The position numbers and the translations under genes were made by a program. A stretch of DNA of 34,191 nucleotides from Bacteroidaceae bacterium. Lineage in GTDB: Bacteria > Bacteroidota > Bacteroidia > Bacteroidales > Bacteroidaceae. Shown piece by piece: positions 31,421 through 34,191 of this stretch (position 1 is the stretch's first letter; each line of letters starts with the position of its first letter). The stretch spans positions 1 to 34,191 of the forward strand of contig JAGCDE010000043.1 of the NCBI GenBank assembly GCA_017651315.1, given 5' to 3'. The notes beneath the pieces were generated by a model, which was given only the letters and a program-made list of their open reading frames with translations, searched no databases and was not told the origin of the DNA.

Positions 31421-32995
31421 TTACTTTGACGCAGAAGCAAAGAGACTAGCCAAGAAACACCGCAGTTTTATAGATGATTTGGTAGCATTCCAAACAAGTA
31501 TCTTAAACAATCCATATCAAGGCACTGAACTTGCTCCGGGAATACGCAAGATCAGTTTGTATCCACTTTTCCCGGATGGAACATGCTGGTTTCTGGTCTT
31601 TGATTTTGATAATCATGATGAAGAGGCCAAGCCGTCAAAAGACTGGCAACAGGAAGTGGATGCTATGCGTCAGATATGTAAATCTACAGGAATTGATGCC
31701 TTGGTTGAACGGTCCAGATCCGGTCTTGGAGCACATCTTTGGATATTCTTTAGTGAAGCCGTATCAGCATCAAAAGCACGTAAGTTTGGAGAAGCTCTTC
31801 TTGCAAAAGGCGCAGAATCAGTCAACCTGAAATCTTTCAGATACTATGACAGGATGATGCCCATGCAAGACATTCTTCCAGATGGCAAACTGGGTAATCT
31901 CATTGAACTTCCACTACAAGGAAAAGCCCTTAGACAAGGTAACAGTGTTTTTGTTGATGAGAACTGGATTCCTTATGAAAACCAATGGGGCGCCCTACTT
32001 AATATCAGAAAACTTTCCAATGATGACATAAGAAATCATATAAACTTATGGTGCCCGGACAATGACACAATGGGATTGTTTTCAGAGATTGAGGAAGAGT
32101 CGGAAGATTCCTGTAATTGGTACATTTTATCGCAAAAGGATACAACCACTGGCATTATTGACGTTGCCATGATTACATCGCTGGGCAAAGATGACGACAT
32201 AAGCCCGATAGTGAAAAACTACGGTATGGTAATAATCGATGAATGCCACCATGCCGCAGCTGTCACACACGCAAATGTCCTACGTTCCGCAACTGCAAAA
32301 TATATATACGGAATGACAGCTACCGCCAAACGCGGAGATAAGCAGGACAAAAAACTAATCATGTTATTAGGCCCCATACGACATCGTTACACTGCGAAGG
32401 AACGAGCTTTAAAACAAGGAATCGGACACTATGTATATCCACGCTTTACACGCCTCTTAGATATAGATTCATCCAAAGATAAACACATCTCCGATTACTA
32501 TAGAATGATTATCCAAAGCGAGTCAAGGAATCTCCTGATTATAAAAGACACCATTGAATGTGTACATAAAGGCCGGACTCCAATAATTATGACCAAGTAT
32601 AGGGAACATGCTGAAGTACTATACCATCAGCTTCAAGGAGCAGCCCAATATGTGTTTCTGCTTCAAGGCGGAAACAGCATGAAGGCACGTGCCCAGCTAC
32701 GCGAGAAGATGCTTGCTGTCAGTAAGACAGAGAGCATGGTTGTTGTAGCAATTGGCCAATATATTGGAGAGGGATTCAATTCAACAACCTGTCCTCAGCG
32801 GGAATACAAGTAAAAGCACAAGAAATCTGCCACGAACGTTATGCCATTATTGACCAATCAATAGTCTGGTACGGCAGCATCAATCTGCTCTCTAATACAA
32901 AAGACGATGATAATATAATGCGAATCATCAGCCCTTCCATTGCAGAAGAACTAATGGAATTAAGCATCAGAACCGCCCAAGCAAGCACGGAGTGA
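31395..32995 (+). pseudogene. Chimeric remnant: ParE-type toxin N-terminus fused to TOTE-conflict primase, helicase and PLD fragments
   Basis: From ATG 31395 residues 1-53 are the N-terminal part of a RelE/ParE toxin (SYFDAEAKRLAKKHRSFIDDL ... PGIRKI). From residue ~54 the frame switches to an AEP-type TOTE primase: YPLFPDGTCWFLVFDFDNHD (Asp70/Asp72), RSRSGLGAHLWIFF (His114), YYDRMMPMQDILPDGKLGNLIELPLQG. From ~241 it is an SF2 helicase piece with DECHH (282-286), TATAKRGD and GQYIGEGF, but Walker A and the end of the second RecA lobe are missing. The frame stops at 32813; a third frame (about 32790-32995) encodes the PLD-like end (CHERYAIIDQSIVWYGSINLL). So at least three deletions/joins and a frameshift remain, and the ParE part lacks its catalytic C-terminus. 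Confidence 0.85.
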
Positions 32996-33095
32996 CTTTT
33001 TTTCTACCTAAACTATCGCAATTTCAGAAAAAAGTGTTATCCTTGCACCGTACAGCCAATATCGTTACTATATGATGGCAGACAAAGAGAAGATT
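32988..33095 (+). repeat. Leader of intact HEPN-MNT, repeated in the collapsed copy
   Basis: This ~105-bp stretch (CGGAGTGAC ... to the first codons of HEPN) is repeated with a few changes at 29794-29897. The first bases form the stop of the PLD fragment. It contains TATCCTTG (33031-33038 region), one mismatch from the -7 box, as a possible promoter. Confidence 0.8.
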
Positions 33096-33488
33096 AAGAG
33101 ATGGCTCTCTATCGTAGATGAGGACCTAAGTGTAGCCGATGACCTTTATAAGACAGGTCACTGGTTATATGTTGGCTTCATGTGCCATCAGGTCATAGAA
33201 AAGACTCTCAAGGCCTACTGGTGCGTCTGCCGAGACGATGACCCACCCTATCTGCACGATCATGATAGAATAGCTAAAGGATGTGGACTTTACACTAAAA
33301 TGAGTGAAGAGCAAAAAGACTTCCTCCAAGGTATCCGCGATCTGAACATCGAGGCACGCTATCAAGATGCCAAAGATGCAGCTTCACGTAAACTCAACAG
33401 CGATAACACCGCAAAAATATTAGAAACAACCAAACATCTTCACGAATGGATACTGAAAAGAATAACAGAAAAACTATCGACCCGATGA
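33072..33488 (+). CDS. HEPN-domain protein of a HEPN-MNT toxin-antitoxin pair
   Basis: The 138-residue helical protein (GHWLYVGFMCHQVIEKTLKAYWCVCRDDDPPYLHDHDRIAKGCGL ... LRDLNIEARYQDAKDA-like) belongs to the HEPN family that precedes an MNT nucleotidyltransferase. HEPN proteins of such pairs are usually the toxic ribonuclease; this one has the IEARYQDAK motif of the HEPN-MNT branch, and an obvious Rx4-6H motif is not seen. The MNT partner may neutralise it by adding nucleotides. The genes overlap as ATGA. Confidence 0.88.
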   Translation: MMADKEKIKRWLSIVDEDLSVADDLYKTGHWLYVGFMCHQVIEKTLKAYWCVCRDDDPPYLHDHDRIAKGCGLYTKMSEEQKDFLQGIRDLNIEARYQDAKDAASRKLNSDNTAKILETTKHLHEWILKRITEKLSTR

Positions 33489-33820
33489 CATTCACCTCTG
33501 ACACCGTCCAAGGCATTCTCCCCAAAGAGTTTGCCATAGAGTTAGTGCGTCGCTACAAGGAAGTCATTGCACCTCTTTTTGACAAAAAGATGATAGTTAT
33601 GATGTTTGGTTCCTACGCAAAAGATTGCCCTAACGAATGGAGTGATATAGATGTGGCTATTATCGTTCCAAAGGTCAATAAAGACAATTGGTGGGATACA
33701 GCTGTATCACTTGGTCGCGCCAAAGAAAACATCAGTTGCTACATAGAACCCATCCTCTTAGAGAGCGGCGAGGACTCTCCCATCTACCGTGAAGTTATGC
33801 GCACCGGCATAGCTGTTTAA
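33485..33820 (+). CDS. MNT-type minimal nucleotidyltransferase of the HEPN-MNT pair
   Basis: The 111-residue protein starts at ATG 33485, which overlaps the HEPN stop by 4 bp. An upstream ATG at 33446 gives a 13-residue extension overlapping HEPN by 43 bp, so the shorter start is preferred. The minimal nucleotidyltransferase motif is complete: FGSYAKDCPNEWSDIDVAII with Gly42-Ser43 and Asp54/Asp56, followed by ISCYIEPILLE near the third acid. Such proteins are antitoxins that modify HEPN. The truncated paralog at 29878-30081 lost the aspartates. Confidence 0.9.
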   Translation: MTFTSDTVQGILPKEFAIELVRRYKEVIAPLFDKKMIVMMFGSYAKDCPNEWSDIDVAIIVPKVNKDNWWDTAVSLGRAKENISCYIEPILLESGEDSPIYREVMRTGIAV

Positions 33821-33831
33821 CATAGAGGAGT

Positions 33832-33858
33832 GGCACAGGGAAACGATACTTTTGTGTC
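33832..33858. repeat. Copy 5 of the 27-bp palindromic repeat
   Basis: GGCACAGGGAAACGATACTT followed by TTGTGTC, 11 bp after the MNT stop and 27 bp before the end of the convergent ATPase gene. It carries a TACTTTTG box. Confidence 0.7.
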
Positions 33859-33884
33859 CAAAATTCAATACAGTTTATATAACG

Positions 33885-34191
33885 TCATAGATAGCGTTTA
33901 AACCAAATCTTAAATACTGGATCTTCAAGATAGACTTTGTCTTTTTCAAAATCTATCATTTCTTTGTCTTGCAATGCCGTCTTAATACGTGCTATGTTGG
34001 ATTTACTGCCTAAGCTATAACTTTCAAGTATTGCCTTGCTGCTAAAATCCGAACTCACTCCATCGCACAAAGCGCGTATAAAGTTCATCTGGTATCCGGT
34101 CAATCCCTTTATCTGCTCTTCAAACAATGCCGAGCATTGGGCCAATAAAGAATCTACACCCATATGGAATTCCTGTTCTGTTACAATTTGA
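33885..34191 (-). CDS. AAA-type ATP-binding protein, C-terminal part (runs off the right edge)
   Basis: The frame is open to the window end. The visible ~100 residues (VTEQEFHMGVDSLLAQCSAL ... LTGYQMNFIRALCDGV, SKAILESYSLGSKSNIARIKTALQDKEMIDFEKDKVYLEDPVFKIWFKRYL) match the C-terminal winged-helix end of archaeal-type ATPase/AAA proteins common in Bacteroidetes. The ATP site would lie to the right, outside the window. The role is unknown; some act in DNA-linked processes. Confidence 0.7.
   Translation of the reverse strand, partial: QIVTEQEFHMGVDSLLAQCSALFEEQIKGLTGYQMNFIRALCDGVSSDFSSKAILESYSLGSKSNIARIKTALQDKEMIDFEKDKVYLEDPVFKIWFKRYL

Noticed and set aside
33446-33484. Earlier ATG for the MNT gene
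   Set aside because: It would overlap HEPN by 43 bp; the ATGA overlap at 33485 is the usual arrangement and gives the normal MNT length.

Overview
The window reads as a chromosome segment of a Bacteroidales bacterium (Bacteroides/Prevotella-like, probably gut). The supports are: many upstream regions with the Bacteroidetes sigma-factor boxes TTTG - 19 to 22 nt - TAnnTTTG and no clear Shine-Dalgarno sites; a short lysine-type SerA; BspA-like leucine-rich repeats; a type IX secretion-like C-terminal tail; a C10 protease; and an FISUMP-domain fragment. I see no rRNA, tRNA, CRISPR array, intact insertion sequence or complete phage.

Layout. 1-1572: right end of a decayed mobilizable element (HTH/excisionase-like gene, then a DUF3987 primase-type gene broken by a nonsense codon and cut off at the ridA stop). 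1573-3493 (minus): DUF5131, nitroreductase lipoprotein and ridA. 3560-6387 (plus): a secreted protein, free methionine-R-sulfoxide reductase and an MGMT-UDG fusion, packed with overlaps or 6-nt gaps and closed by a hairpin terminator. 6409-9887 (minus): serine operon serC-serA-DUF1015 from one clear promoter. 10148-13480 (minus): an NhaC-type antiporter followed by a three-part C10 protease (BatD-like region, protease, LRR). 13569-17668 (minus): a tight four-gene operon (GlcG-like/VOC fusion, GPH symporter, FMN alpha-hydroxy-acid oxidase-like enzyme, TIM-barrel isomerase), probably uptake and oxidation/isomerisation of a sugar or sugar acid.

17715-24323 is an accessory zone: FISUMP and ParE toxin remnants with an intact partner antitoxin, a class II Fic gene with a palindromic operator, a histidine phosphatase, a cupin lipoprotein, a RelB-PIN toxin-antitoxin pair, a frameshifted secreted gene, two unknown secreted genes, and a 157-bp collapsed second copy of the Fic-phosphatase segment. 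24336-26022 is a YeiH-type exporter with a small membrane partner. 26121-29742 (minus) is a candidate signalling operon: a BlaI/MecI repressor, an M56 (BlaR1-like) membrane protease whose sensor part is a BspA-type LRR domain, a secreted YD-repeat-like protein and a coupled 42-codon ORF, ending in a good terminator.

29794-34191 is a second accessory zone: a collapsed HEPN-MNT copy, mtgA, a Phd-like antitoxin whose ParE-type toxin gene has been fused in frame to fragments of a TOTE-conflict primase/helicase/PLD gene, an intact HEPN-MNT pair, and the C-terminal end of a AAA-type ATPase.

The two most unusual themes are the LRR-bearing M56/BlaI operon and the repeated hollowing-out of conflict modules: two independent paralogous copies keep the promoter side and a 3-prime part but have lost the middle, with microhomology visible at the junctions. 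A 27-bp imperfect palindrome (GACACAGGGAAACGATACTT TTGTGTC type) recurs at gene borders in both accessory zones.
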